This document shows, piece after piece, positions 37,376-47,363 of a DNA stretch of 64,000 bases. The DNA comes from Serripes groenlandicus (taxonomy: Eukaryota > Mollusca > Bivalvia > Cardiida > Cardiidae): NCBI GenBank assembly GCA_031761405.1, contig JASEVX010000081.1, forward strand, positions 1 to 64,000, read 5' to 3'. Numbering within the stretch: position 1 is the first letter of the stretch; every line of letters starts with the position of its first letter. Position numbers and translations under genes: made by a program. The notes beneath the pieces are model-generated. The model was not told where the DNA came from. It was given only the letters and a program-made list of their open reading frames with translations, and ran no database searches.

Positions 37376-37418
37376 CTGTATAAAATGATATGACACTTTT
37401 GTAATATTTTAGTTGATG

Positions 37419-37644
37419 TTAGCCTTCCCCACATACAAAAAAGCTGCAGCAGACAATTTTGAATACATCTTGACAACATTGGAAAATCTATAAATGGAAG
37501 TATAATAACTGAGTAGAGTTGAAAATATTGTCACAAATGGAGGAATTGCTTGTCATGAGCCAATTTATCCTTTTGCCACAATATTTTCATAATTTGACTT
37601 CTCCAGAGGCACAAACGTTGGTATATATGAGAGAAAGTGTTCAA
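37419..37644 (+). mobile_element. TTAA foldback MITE (copy 19)
   Basis: Left TTAGCCTTCCCCACATACAA with CTGCAGCAGACAATTTTG; core AATATTGTCACAAATGGAGG and TTATCCTTTTGCCACAATAT; right ATATATGAGAGAAAGTGTTC. It lies just upstream of the nuclease exon on the minus strand. Confidence 0.8.
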
Positions 37645-37796
37645 TATTTTTATAAATCTAAACATTTTGGTAAGCACTGCAGAGAACCAGTCATTAGTAG
37701 ATGAGAGAGACAAGCTTCAGAAAAAGTCTTGGACCAGCAACAACATCAATCCAAGAAATGATTAATCACGTTTGTTTTGGGAGCAAGACAATACAG

Positions 37797-38690
37797 TCAA
37801 AGGACTACCAGTACTATACAGGATTTTCAATCGATTGGTTCAGTGAGATTTTCGGTTCGGTGAGATTTTCCAATTTTTAGTACATACAGAAAATGAAGAT
37901 CAAATAAAGTGGGTTAAGTCTGTAAAAGGAGCAACAAATTTATCAGCAAAGGATCAACTTTTACTTTCATTGATTAAACTAAGGCAAAACTTTGATTTTA
38001 AACACATTTCTTATTTATTTATGATATCTTCTCAAGATGGCAGTATAATCTTTTCACATTTGAACAATTATATGTTTTTTAGACTTGGCAGTTTGGTTAT
38101 TTGGCCACACCGGGATATGATTATTGAAAACATGCCTGTCAATTTTAAGAGGGACTTTTCAAATACTATGATTATAGTTGATTGTACTGAATTGAAAGTG
38201 TAAAAACCTAGCTCACTTAATCGACAAAGTCAGTGCTACTCCGATTACAAATCAAGCACAACTTTAAAAGGACTTGTTGGTATTGATCCTCGGGGGTCAA
38301 TCATTTTCAGTTCAATGCTTTTTCCGGCTCAATATCTGATAAGGAACTTACAGAAGAGAGTGGCTCTATAGGTTTACCTACAAATTTTATTAAATGTGGA
38401 AAATTGAAGGAAGGTGATGGAGTAATGGCTGACAAAGGTTTCCCTATTGAGAAAGTTATAGAAGCAGTTGGGCTCAAGTTAAATATTCCACCTTTTACAT
38501 ACTGCACATCACAAATGACAACTTCAGAGGTATCAGATACAATAACAATCGCAAAACACCGTGTTCATGTTTAGAGAGCTATTGCTCGTGTTAAACAATT
38601 TAAAATATTGTATGGAAAGATAAGTCTATCATTCTTCAGCATTGTTGATCAAATTTGGCTGACTTGTTGTTTATTAACAAATTGTATGCC
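37797..38690 (+). pseudogene. DDE transposase (DDE_Tnp_4 type), broken
   Basis: Follows an acceptor (GCAAGACAATACAG). In order: DYQYYTGFSIDWFSEIF; QLLLSLIKLRQNFDFKHISY; IWPHRDMIIENMP; IIVDCTELKV with the first catalytic Asp (38180-38182); KPSSLNRQSQCYSDYK; TLKGLVGIDPRGSIIF; SDKELTEESG with the second Asp (38338-38340); VMADKGFPI; LNIPPFTYCTS; KHRVHV then RAIARVKQFKILYG. These are family landmarks of Harbinger/IS5-like DDE_Tnp_4 transposases. Breaks: a 17-bp tandem duplication at ~37843-37871 shifts the frame, a stop at 38201-38203, a one-base loss near 38321-38325, and a TAG at 38572-38574 exactly where the third acidic residue (Glu) is expected. It cannot be catalytic. Confidence 0.9.
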
Positions 38691-38802
38691 ATTCTTAATT
38701 CAAGATAAATATTATAATTGAAATTCATGTTATGTTTATGGGTTGTTTGTTGTTCAATATGAGCTTTTGTGATCACCCTGTGTCTGTCATCCATAATTTT
38801 AC

Positions 38803-38827
38803 GGGGGGAGGGGGGGGGGGGGGGGGG
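38803..38827. repeat. Poly-G run
   Basis: A run of G interrupted by one A. Similar runs occur at 25302-25314 and 51948-51970, and a poly-C run at 45263-45280. Confidence 0.9.
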
Positions 38828-38829
38828 AA

Positions 38830-39529
38830 GCTTCAATAACAACATTTTGAAATTCTTGTCTGAATTTGGTTGTCTGATTACAACATGATTTGTTAGAAAT
38901 GTATCCCATATGAGTCTCTACAAAAATTGGTCAAGCCATTTGGATTTTATTGAAAATCATATTAATGGAGGAGGCGGTTCTCATTATTATACCCTCTACA
39001 AAGTTTGATCAAATTACTTGGATAGGTAGTCATAGCCCCTTTGGATTAGTATGTGTTTCACTTAAAATGCTCATTTACTGTAAATGGGAAAGCTTCAACT
39101 ACAAGTTATTCAGATTTCAGCACTGAATTACTTACATAAAGCACATTTATTCCTAACCTTTTACTGGGATCACAATTAAATAAACTTTTGCCTTGATAAA
39201 ACTGAAATATTGTTGAAATAGGCATAACACCCCAATAAAAGACTACAAAACTTACATGATAGGCTAGAGATGATCCAATGAGTTAAATACCAAGTGGTGT
39301 ATGTTTACTTTGGCATGTGGATGATGCATCTACAATGTAGGAGATGGGCATATGCTTCAACCGCTTTAGGTGCAGGATATCACCAACCTCAATATTAGTC
39401 TTCCTGTAGAATCCAACAATTTTAAACTTATGACATAAACGAAAATTAAATTCCTCTATCTTTCTAAGTAGTCAAACAAATATATATTCTAACATCCAAA
39501 CACTTAAACACAAATGCATTTATATTTAC
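38830..39529. other. Non-coding interior of the DDE/YqaJ transposon
   Basis: AT-rich. On the minus strand, 39285-39420 keeps an open segment reading IVGFYRKTNIEVGDILHLKR and onward, which may be another worn exon of the nuclease gene, but I cannot assign it. Confidence 0.35.
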
Positions 39530-39701
39530 ATGGTGTCAACAAATGAAGCAATTACAGGTTTCCTTTTCCTATTTAAGTTTTTTGGGCAGGAGATAAACAT
39601 TTGGGCAACAGGTTCTTGTCTAATTTTTGGACCCCTGGGCTTATCCCACTGCTTTAGAAGACTGGTTGATGATAGCTGTGATGGTACCTCTTTAGGAAGA
39701 A
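39530..39701 (-). pseudogene. Upstream exon of the YqaJ-type nuclease gene
   Basis: Acceptor TATGCATGTTGTAG and donor ACCAT|GTAAAT bound 172 bp open on the minus strand. The peptide includes VLPKEVPSQLSSTSLLKQWD, KPRGPKIRQEPVAQMF and NLNRKRKPVIASF. The W-x2-PRG-x-KI-x-PE and RKRKP pattern resembles the linker between a zinc-binding N-region and the YqaJ domain in invertebrate proteins of this class, as I remember them. It is in the same orientation and upstream of the nuclease exon at 36661-37375, with the DDE exon lying between the two in the opposite strand. Confidence 0.5.
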
Positions 39702-40736
39702 CTACAACATGCATATACATAATGATTTAAAACAAAAAGGGATATGAAGTAAGTTGGCATTTAGGTAATGTTTGCCTATTTTTTGGATAATAAACATGGT
39801 GACACAGATTGAAATACTTGTTACTTTGTTGATGGTTAATATGAAATTCTTTCTAGGGTAGTAAATAGCAAAGGAATAAGTATCTGAATTGGAATTCAAA
39901 ATAATACATTATCTTGAATACTAACCTTAGATGAGGACCTCACTGGTAACTTAACTCAACTGAACTTGGCAAACAGAAAGCATACCTATAGCTGAATACC
40001 AAAAACAAAATCAACAAATAAACAGATAAATGTAACGAGAACTTAACACATTTGCTTTTCCATACACATACAAATACACAGATAAATGTAACGAGAACTA
40101 AACACCTTTTTTCCCATACACATGCATATATATAGATGTTTCTTGTGTGGTCTAAGATCAAGGATGTCTAAACATTTATTCCAATGTCTATTCAAAAGTA
40201 TCACCATAAACATATATTATAAAGTTATTCATCATCCCTTCTTTTTACCAGAACTTATCATCTGAACATGGATATCAAGCGTTTCGACCCTTCAACTTTT
40301 CGACCCCTGATTTAACATAGTATTCGACCCCTAGTTTAATTTCTATATTGGTGTGAAAAAAATATGGTTTCCCTACATAATATGTATCTTAGACACATTG
40401 ATTATTGGATTTTTCAATTTAATGTGTTTACACATTGATTATCTGTTCTTTTTGTATACATTTATTTGTTGATTCTGTACATTAAAAGTTATGTATGGGG
40501 GTGATTACTATATGAAAAGTCAGTTTCAAATATAGTTCTTATTTTATTCTGTTCTAATTGACATGTTTTTTAAATAAAAAATGTGGTTTAAGTGGACCAA
40601 TGTAAATAAAATTTAAAAATGTGCTTTATGTTAATGTAAAAAACTGTTTGTGTACATATACTGACGATTCAATTTTGATATTTTACTTGTTAAGTTGTAA
40701 CTGTTATATATATTTCATATGTCCATATTTCATTTA

Positions 40737-40889
40737 TATAGCTCTTTCCTACAACACACTTGCAGCACACACACATTGTGGAAAAAGGAGAATTCTGACA
40801 ATATAATTACATTTTTTTTTATCTAATGTGCAGATGATATTATAAGACAATATTTTCAGGTTGATGAAATGCATGTGGGAAAGGGTTAG
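40737..40889. mobile_element. TTAA foldback MITE, degenerate (copy 20)
   Basis: CTCTTTCCTACAACACACTTG at the left and GCATGTGGGAAAGGGTTAG at the right, with CATTGTGGAAAAAGGAGAA in the centre. Confidence 0.65.
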
Positions 40890-40967
40890 CTCTATCTAAG
40901 GGTTTATTCAATCAAAGTGTTTATTCAATTGATATATTAAACCTGTATTCATTTATTGATATCTGAA

Positions 40968-41140
40968 TTAGTTCCCACATACATAATACCAGTTTTGAAG
41001 AAAAGAGAATGGAAAAGGGAGAAAGTGCACCCTAATTGAAACTAGTATTTTTTTTTTTTTCACACTGTTTTCAACTTTAATCAATATTTACACTTTCTTT
41101 TGTAGATATTGTTAACATTTTCAAAAGTCGTAGATATATT
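40968..41140. mobile_element. TTAA foldback MITE, heavily degenerate
   Basis: TTCCCACATACATAATACC, GAATGGAAAAGGGAGAAAGT, TTCACACTGTTTTCAACTTT and TTTTCAAAAGTCGTAGATAT resemble the family in order. The ends are lost. Confidence 0.4.
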
Positions 41141-41827
41141 TCAATCGACTAGAAGTACAGTACCGATAACCAGTCAAACTTAAGAGATCAACAATATGAT
41201 CCCATTTATCTGTTCACACATATTTAAATCCAATTATTGGACTAGGGGTCGAAAAGTAAGAGGGTCGAAAGCTCTGTACACCCTAACTATGAATGTAATG
41301 AAACAAAAAGTAGATGTAAATCAGGAATAAATAATAAAATAACATGGAAACATTAATCAGAATGTGTATTTACCCTGCTTTACAACTGCAGTGTGCATCC
41401 CTTATTTTCTCATTGACAATGTCGGTATCTATGTGTACACTATGCGGCTTCTCACTTTAACGCTGGCTCCGATAAATATGTGAGTATTATTCCAGCTCCA
41501 GGCGTAAACCTTAACATCGACTTAATATAAGAGTCTCTCTAAAATGACGTTGCCCTTTGTTTTTGTCTCAGTGTTGGCGAAAACGGCAGATAGGCGGACG
41601 AAATATTGTCCGGGACATCTTTCAACGTTACGACGTCCGCCGTTGTTGTTATTGTTTACAAATAATGTCGGGCTAGTTACCGTTGTAATGTGGGCGGAGC
41701 TAACTCGAAAATCGGCGATCCCACAATTGAATTAATGATGAAGCAGGAGTTTAGGAGTGTAGCTCCAAATGAGAATGGTATATCAATTTAAATAACAGAT
41801 ATAAACTTAATTCCATTATCACATAAC

Positions 41828-41922
41828 ATACCATTTTGAAAACATCTAAGCAAAACAAATGGAAAATCTCTATAAATGAAAGTAAAATTATTGATAAGAG
41901 ATGAAATAATTGCTCAATATGT
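41828..41922 (+). mobile_element. Older TTAA MITE fragment interrupted by another copy
   Basis: CATTTTGAAAACATCTAAGC, GGAAAATCTCTATAAATGAA and GAAATAATTGCTCAATATG form the left half of a family member. The sequence is cut at 41922 where the next MITE begins. Confidence 0.6.
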
Positions 41923-42100
41923 TTAACCTCATACGACAATTCTACAGCAGATGACTTTGAACATATTTTGTCAAAAAATAAAAAATCTCTATAATTGAAT
42001 GAACCTATAACTAAACGAGGAAAACATTGTGGCAAAAGGTTTTCAAAAAGCCGTCTGATGCAGAGGCGTCAGAAAACGTCCATATGAGGGAAAGGGTTTA
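41923..42100 (+). mobile_element. TTAA foldback MITE, GCGTC subtype (copy 22)
   Basis: TTAACCTCATACGACAATTC, CTACAGCAGATGACTTTG, GTGGCAAAAGGTTTTCAAAA, GCCGTCTGATGCAGAGGCGT and ATGAGGGAAAGGGTTTA. The central palindrome arm is deleted. Confidence 0.8.
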
Positions 42101-42218
42101 CTTAAGTTGTTTGTTTCTTTCAAACTAGGGTGTAAAGCTTGTTCTGAACTTTCTTTCCAGGGTCTTGTCGGTTTGCATCATTTGATGTAATGAGTGACAT
42201 TCCTCATCTGTATTTTAT

Positions 42219-42389
42219 TTATACTTTTCCCACAGACATTAAAACAGCTAGGCCAAAATATGGAAAATCTCTTTGGATAAAAGCTTAACTATGGAATACA
42301 GTTCATAACAATTTTGCAAAAGGATAAAATATTCACTATGAGCGTTATCTCCCTTTGCCACAGTGATTTCAAAAGTGGGAAAGTGTTAA
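42219..42389 (+). mobile_element. TTAA foldback MITE, short (copy 23)
   Basis: Left TACTTTTCCCACAGACATT; core ATTTTGCAAAAGGATAAAAT and TATCTCCCTTTGCCACAGTG; right AAAAGTGGGAAAGTGTTAA. The CTGCAGCAGACGAC arms are deleted. Confidence 0.75.
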
Positions 42390-42752
42390 ACAATGTCTCC
42401 TTCTGTACCACTTTGTCCATTGCAATCCACCTTCATAAGAATGTTCCTTAATGCTTATCCTTTTTGCAATGGAAATGCATTTTGTTTTTAAATACTGGCC
42501 TGATTTGAAAATAATTTGGCCAAATTGTTCATTTGGTTATCCTCTTTAAATATTGATTAAATTATTTCAATCCTTGAAAAACATGGCTTATTCTACTTGT
42601 AATTGCAATTGAAAAACTTCTAATACTCATGTTTTACATAGCAAATATATTAGATGATATAAGGAACATGGTTGCATAAGTCTAAACAGTAATAAGAATA
42701 TTATAGTGTTGTAAGATAACAATTCAATGCTTAGAAAAACATAAAGGCATTT

Positions 42753-42915
42753 ACCAGTTGTGACTTTCTTTGAGGACAATCTTGATCGTAAATTAAATGT
42801 GTTTAGCTACATTTTGAGACCTTATAGTTTTAACTGGTAAAACACCTGGTCTAGTCAGGAGTTCTGAGTTCAAATCTCAGTGGGGAAAAAATGTCACTGT
42901 AGCTAAATACATACA
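42753..42915 (+). repeat. tRNA-derived SINE-like repeat, copy 1
   Basis: Holds ACTGGTAAAACACCTGGTCTAG and a B-box-like GAGTTCAAATCTC at 42866-42878. It is flanked by ACCAGTTGTGACTTTCTTTG and GTCACTGTAGCTAAATACAT, which recur at 57428-57560. Confidence 0.55.
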
Positions 42916-43937
42916 ATTTAATCAATATCAGCTAAGCTTTTGTGATAATCCTCAATCCATCATGCAATATCCACCAGCAACTATTTATTTAAACAACAGC
43001 TGCTTTTAAACTACTGGACCAATTTTAACTGAACTGCACAGAAATATTAATTTGGTGTCCTCTTTCAAAATGTTCAAAGGAATAAATTCTGTGTTGAATT
43101 CTGGAAACTACCCCATCAGAAAAGAAGTAAACTGACACAATGTTTAGGTATGCTGGTATTTCTGTATAATTTGGCAGGGAAGTTCCTTATGTAACCCTTA
43201 AAATATTCAAATCATATTGATTGATTGAAAAATATTATCTGCATGTGGCATGAGAAAAGAAGGAAGTTGCTGGTATAATTTCAAAGTTATAACACTGTTG
43301 CATTAATTTTCCTTAATATGTGACCATCCATACAATTATTCAAGTCATATTTATTAATTAAAAAACATAGTTTATTATTATGTTGCCAGGCATCATCAGA
43401 GTTTGGGGTCTTGTTTCAAGATAATTTGGCTGAAAAAAACCAGTATGTTGCCCTTTCCAGAGAGTGGTTTAAGATCAATGCTGCCATGCGGTATCAGAAA
43501 GGGAGTAAAATAACCATTTGCCTCTCTCTTAAACTGCATGTCTTATGTCAAGATAGTTTGGCAAAAAAACATTCTTTTATTAACCCTCTACATAAATTGT
43601 TCAAGAGATAATGATAAGTTCAAAGCAATGCTGAAATATGGCATCAGAAAAATGGTAAAATGACAAATCTTAACGTTTTTTCCTTTGCAACTGCTTGTCT
43701 GATTTCCAGTTCAGTTGGCAGAAATGTTTTTTTGGGTTTTTTTTTCAAAATGTTGATGCATTTATCCAAAGACATATCAACATATTGTATATGTTAATTA
43801 ATGCATTTATTATGGCTATTAGGATATTCCCTCAAACTTCATGGCAATAATACGTTCTATACCCTTTAAAGCTATTAGGAAAATGTTCAATATTCACTGG
43901 TAAAAGTAGTCTTTGACATTCGGGAAGTAATTTAACA
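42916..43937. other. Diverged repeat units, no gene
   Basis: GATAATTTGGCTGAAA-like and GGCATCAGAAAAA-like segments recur at irregular 150-300 bp spacing, suggesting an old tandem repeat. No coding sequence recognised; the ORF at 43411-43611 falls in this repeat. Confidence 0.45.
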
Positions 43938-43998
43938 CAGTTTGAACTTGAACTCTCTACCCCTGGGTGACAACTCTATCCATTATCAACTGAGCAAA
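43938..43998 (-). repeat. tRNA-like fragment (SINE head)
   Basis: The minus strand reads GCTCAGTTGATAATGGATAG and, about 35 nt later, GAGTTCAAGTTC. This is the A-box/B-box layout of a tRNA-derived element. Confidence 0.5.
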
Positions 43999-44342
43999 AA
44001 GTAAATGCGTTAGTGCACAACAGCTTAGTGGGTGATTAAATCTGTTGAGACGGAATGCACTTCCCGAAATCTTTTGAGGCTTTGCCTTAATTCATATTAA
44101 AAACATAATATTAACCGATAAAGTCATGAAATGAGTTATTTACAATTATACAATAACACTCTGAATAAATGTAATTTGGAAACAGTGTGTTGAATGAGAC
44201 ATCGCGCTCATTATGCAATGTCTATTTTCACACAACTTTGTACTAAAACACGATCTTCCCTAATGCATCAAGAAAGTTAACTTACCCGGATAAATAGGTC
44301 TTACTCGTAAGTTAATTTATCGAAGCTAACCTCCCCTTAACT

Positions 44343-44938
44343 AGCTATTGACTAGTCCTACCGTCCTTTGCATATACACTCAAATCATCATCAGTTTAAT
44401 CATATATTCCAATTTAAAATGTAGCCAAGATATTAGATCCATGAAACAATAATGAGTCATGACAGGTACACACAATAATCTAGTTGCCCTTCATAAAGTA
44501 CTTTCAATGAAAAAAAAATCAATATGTTTCGGAACTACCTTTTTAATGAGTAGACATATCTTTACTACCATTCATGTTTTTTTCCTTTTGGGTATTTGTG
44601 CATGTGTGTTGAAATACCCATAATGCAATAGAAATTTGGATTTGATGACATCCGGTTTGACTTTATCACTTTTATTGGAACTAATTTCAAAAATATTAAA
44701 CGAGTGTAATAACACGCAAATTATCACATATCAGATTCCTTGTTTCTATTCCTTTATCGAGTAAATATTATCTTATTTAATTATTTGCTCTAGAATAAGT
44801 TTTTGTTTTGAAATATAGGAATATCGTGACTGCAACAAAAAATCCTCTTTTGACCCAATTTTTCGATACATGATATAGCAAAGTTCAAACGCATTACATA
44901 TTGACGGGAAAAATCGCCGTCGATTTGTTTACCCGTAA
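44343..44938. repeat. Direct duplication, left copy
   Basis: Shares ordered blocks with 45337-45826, including CTTCATAAAGTACTT, GCAATAGAAATTTGGATTTG, ACATCCGGTTTGA, ATTATCTTATTTAATTATTT and GCCGTCGATTTGTTTACCCG. The copies have diverged by substitutions and small indels. Confidence 0.85.
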
Positions 44939-44989
44939 TATGATTAGAGGTGATACATATTTCAGGTAAACAAACAAATCTGAATGATT

Positions 44990-45316
44990 ATCATACACCT
45001 ATCAATATTTTGCCCCGGGGGTGGGGGGAGGCAGCGGGACGACCAAGGGGAATTAGACAAGTTTTCCTTTTTGAGGTATAATTCCCCACCCTAGAGCCAA
45101 TAATTGAGTTTAAATCCCCATAGTGGGAGATGCTTTGTGTACTCCGGGTACCGGGATGTAAAATCCGGCCAATGTCTATTTCCCGGGACCCAGAATCATT
45201 CGGCGTGTCAAATTCCCGCGTGTCGGGAATCGTCTTCTGTCTAAAGTCCCGTGTATGCCCGCCGCCCCCCCCCCCCCCCCTTCCTCAGGGCAAAATATTG
45301 ATAGGTGCATCATGAT
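44990..45316. mobile_element. ~330-bp foldback element with GC-rich arms
   Basis: TIRs: ATCATACACCTATCAATATT and TTGCCC at 44990-45015, inverted at 45288-45316 (GGGCAAAATATTGATAGGTG). Inside the TIRs are a G-rich arm (45015-45045) and a C-rich arm (45256-45285) that could extend the fold, and a GC-rich centre. It sits between the two copies of a direct duplication. Confidence 0.85.
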
Positions 45317-45336
45317 CTCATCCATTTATTTTCTAT

Positions 45337-45826
45337 AAGTCCTAACGTCCTTTTAATCCATGGAAAAATGATAACCGTTACAAAAAATAAACTACTTGCA
45401 CTTCATAAAGTACTTCAAATTGCAACATTTCATAATTTACGGAACTACATTTTGAACAGTCGCCTTATCCTTTCCTACCATTTATGCTGTGTTCCTTGTT
45501 GATCTCTATGTTACAATACCCAAATTGCAATAGAAATTTGGATTTGGATTTGTTGACATCCGGTTTGAATGTATCAGTTTTATTTGAACTCATTTATAAA
45601 TAGAAAACGAGTGTAATTACACGCAAACAATCGCATATCAGATGCTTTGTCTTCATTCCTTTATCGAGTTGGTATTATCTTATTTAATTATTTGCTCTAG
45701 ATTTAATTTTTGTTTTGAAATTAACTTTTCATCCATTCGAAACGTAGGCATATTGTGACTGCAACAAAGAACCTCCCTGGACACACTTTTTGGATACATG
45801 GTATACGCCGTCGATTTGTTTACCCG
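45337..45826. repeat. Direct duplication, right copy
   Basis: Right copy of the duplication at 44343-44938, in the same orientation and order, lacking part of the left copy's 5' region. Confidence 0.85.
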
Positions 45827-47363
45827 TATAAACTTCGCTTATTTACGGGGATGAGTATTGATCAGACATGCCAGTTTTTCAGGATCGCTTTATTTATTAA
45901 AAATAGAGTCATTTAACTGATCTAAGATTTTATCATTACGAATGTCTATATACAAATCACATGTTATCAAAAATGATATAATTGAGAGAGTGGAGTGACG
46001 CAGGGTTTATAATTTGCATTCAAAAGTCATGGAGATTTTGGTATTATTAGATAGGCTAATTGTACATCTAGTATATTTACTTCGTATTATTAGATAGAAT
46101 AATTTTACCAGTTTGTTTCTGGTATATGAACATGACACACATGTAATAATCTTAAATAAAAATTACCCCATAAATATTTTACAACTTGACAAAGAATTAT
46201 ATTATCTTAATATTTACAACCACTTTAACCTCTTTCCTGATAGGCCATTTTTTACTCAGACGTTGCTCAGAATATATATCATCTATGTTAGTGAACCTGA
46301 TTCTGTATTCTATTATGATTTGTATCTGGTTTTACAGTATTGTCACATTCTGTTAATTTTTGATATTTCAGTGTTTTTTGTATAATGTACCGTTGTCCTA
46401 GATACCAGAATTAAAAATGTCTTGTGTTTAAATGTTTATGCATGAAAACGGACTAGATGTAGGATTATGTGTAACTTAATCAAGCGCATAATCAAGTTGA
46501 CTGCAATTGATAAATCGTTATCTTGGTGTACGCGGCGTAATACAACACGTGCATGTCTCACCATACTTAACTTTAAAAAACAATTACAAAGACTTTTCAT
46601 TTAGCAAAGACAACTCCAACGAAATGTTTAACGTACTACAAATAATTAATTAATGGAGATAACAGTAGATGTGGCAATACACAGTTGAAAGATGATTTGC
46701 TGTTTTCTGGGGACGACCTAACTTTTATCCTCTCAATATTTTTCATAATATCCATTCTGGTACTATTAGAAATATTTTCCTGTATCCACGAGTGCCAGAA
46801 TCATAAGAAAATGACTGGAATTCATAATCTCAGTCAATATTATGGAAAGGTTGACCACAAAAGTGGTCTGAAACTTGGTGAAATAAGTAAGACAAAAAGA
46901 GTAATTTTACCCTTTACTCCAAAAATCACCCAACAAAAACGCAAGGGGTAAGTGTAAAATTGAAGAGCTGCTTAGACTCTCAAAACAATAGGCAATCTGT
47001 GGATGCAGTCAGAAATACCATGTTTTTAGCTCATTTTCAAGCAATCTTGGAAGCGAAAGCTGACATTCAAATTTACCTCTAAATTCACGCCTAGCTCCGC
47101 AACCAGTGTTAGCAAACGCCTGTCCCTAAACATATAAACCAGAAGGAGAAGTGGGTTCAACCGAAAAATTCAAATATATGCTGACAGCTTACTTTTCACA
47201 TTTATAAACATTAACATCAAACATTTAACCAAATAAGTACCCAACACTTTCTATTTATCATTATTTCTATTTTTGACACTGGCCAAAATCAGAATATCCC
47301 GAAAGCAACTGTTATATGCCCCTAGAAGTTATATGTGTTAAAGCCTCAATACAATGTCAGGTA
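45827..47363. other. Intergenic region 3' of the NXPE gene
   Basis: AT-rich. The ORF at 46685-46951 (+) has a hydrophobic stretch (LTFILSIFFIISILVLLEIF) but no recognised family, splice context or repeat support. I do not call it a gene. Confidence 0.45.

Larger units (their letters stand above)
40279..41272. mobile_element. ~1-kb TIR element with TCGACCC ends, nested
   Basis: Left end TTTCGACCCTTCAACTTTTC then GACCCC at 40281-40307; right end is the inverted GGGGTCGAAAAGTAAGAGGG then TCGAAA at 41245-41270. Each TIR holds two TTTCGACCC motifs. No coding sequence is recognised inside, so it is non-autonomous. It lies inside the larger THAP/DDE transposon and contains TTAA MITE remnants. Confidence 0.8.
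33699..41728. mobile_element. Degenerate 8-kb THAP-DDE plus YqaJ DNA transposon (ISL2EU-like)
   Basis: The terminal inverted repeats are 17 bp and identical: AATTGTGGGATCGCCGA at 33699-33715 and its reverse complement at 41712-41728. T-rich sequence follows both. If the TIR proper starts at TGTGGG, both ends are flanked by AT, compatible with a 2-bp target duplication, though the AATT context makes this ambiguous. Inside are a THAP zinc finger and a DDE transposase on the plus strand and a YqaJ-type nuclease on the minus strand. I know the pairing of a THAP/DDE transposase with a YqaJ nuclease from the ISL2EU group; that assignment is from memory and needs a database comparison. All three coding parts are broken or fragmentary. 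Younger MITEs (35567, 37419, 40737) and another TIR element (40279-41272) sit inside it. Confidence 0.8.

Noticed and set aside
41544..41735. 63-codon ORF at the right end of the transposon
   Set aside because: Overlaps the terminal repeat and shows no domain; probably chance in the terminal region.
46685..46951. 88-codon ORF with a hydrophobic stretch
   Set aside because: AT-rich sequence easily gives such stretches; no family, splice or repeat support.
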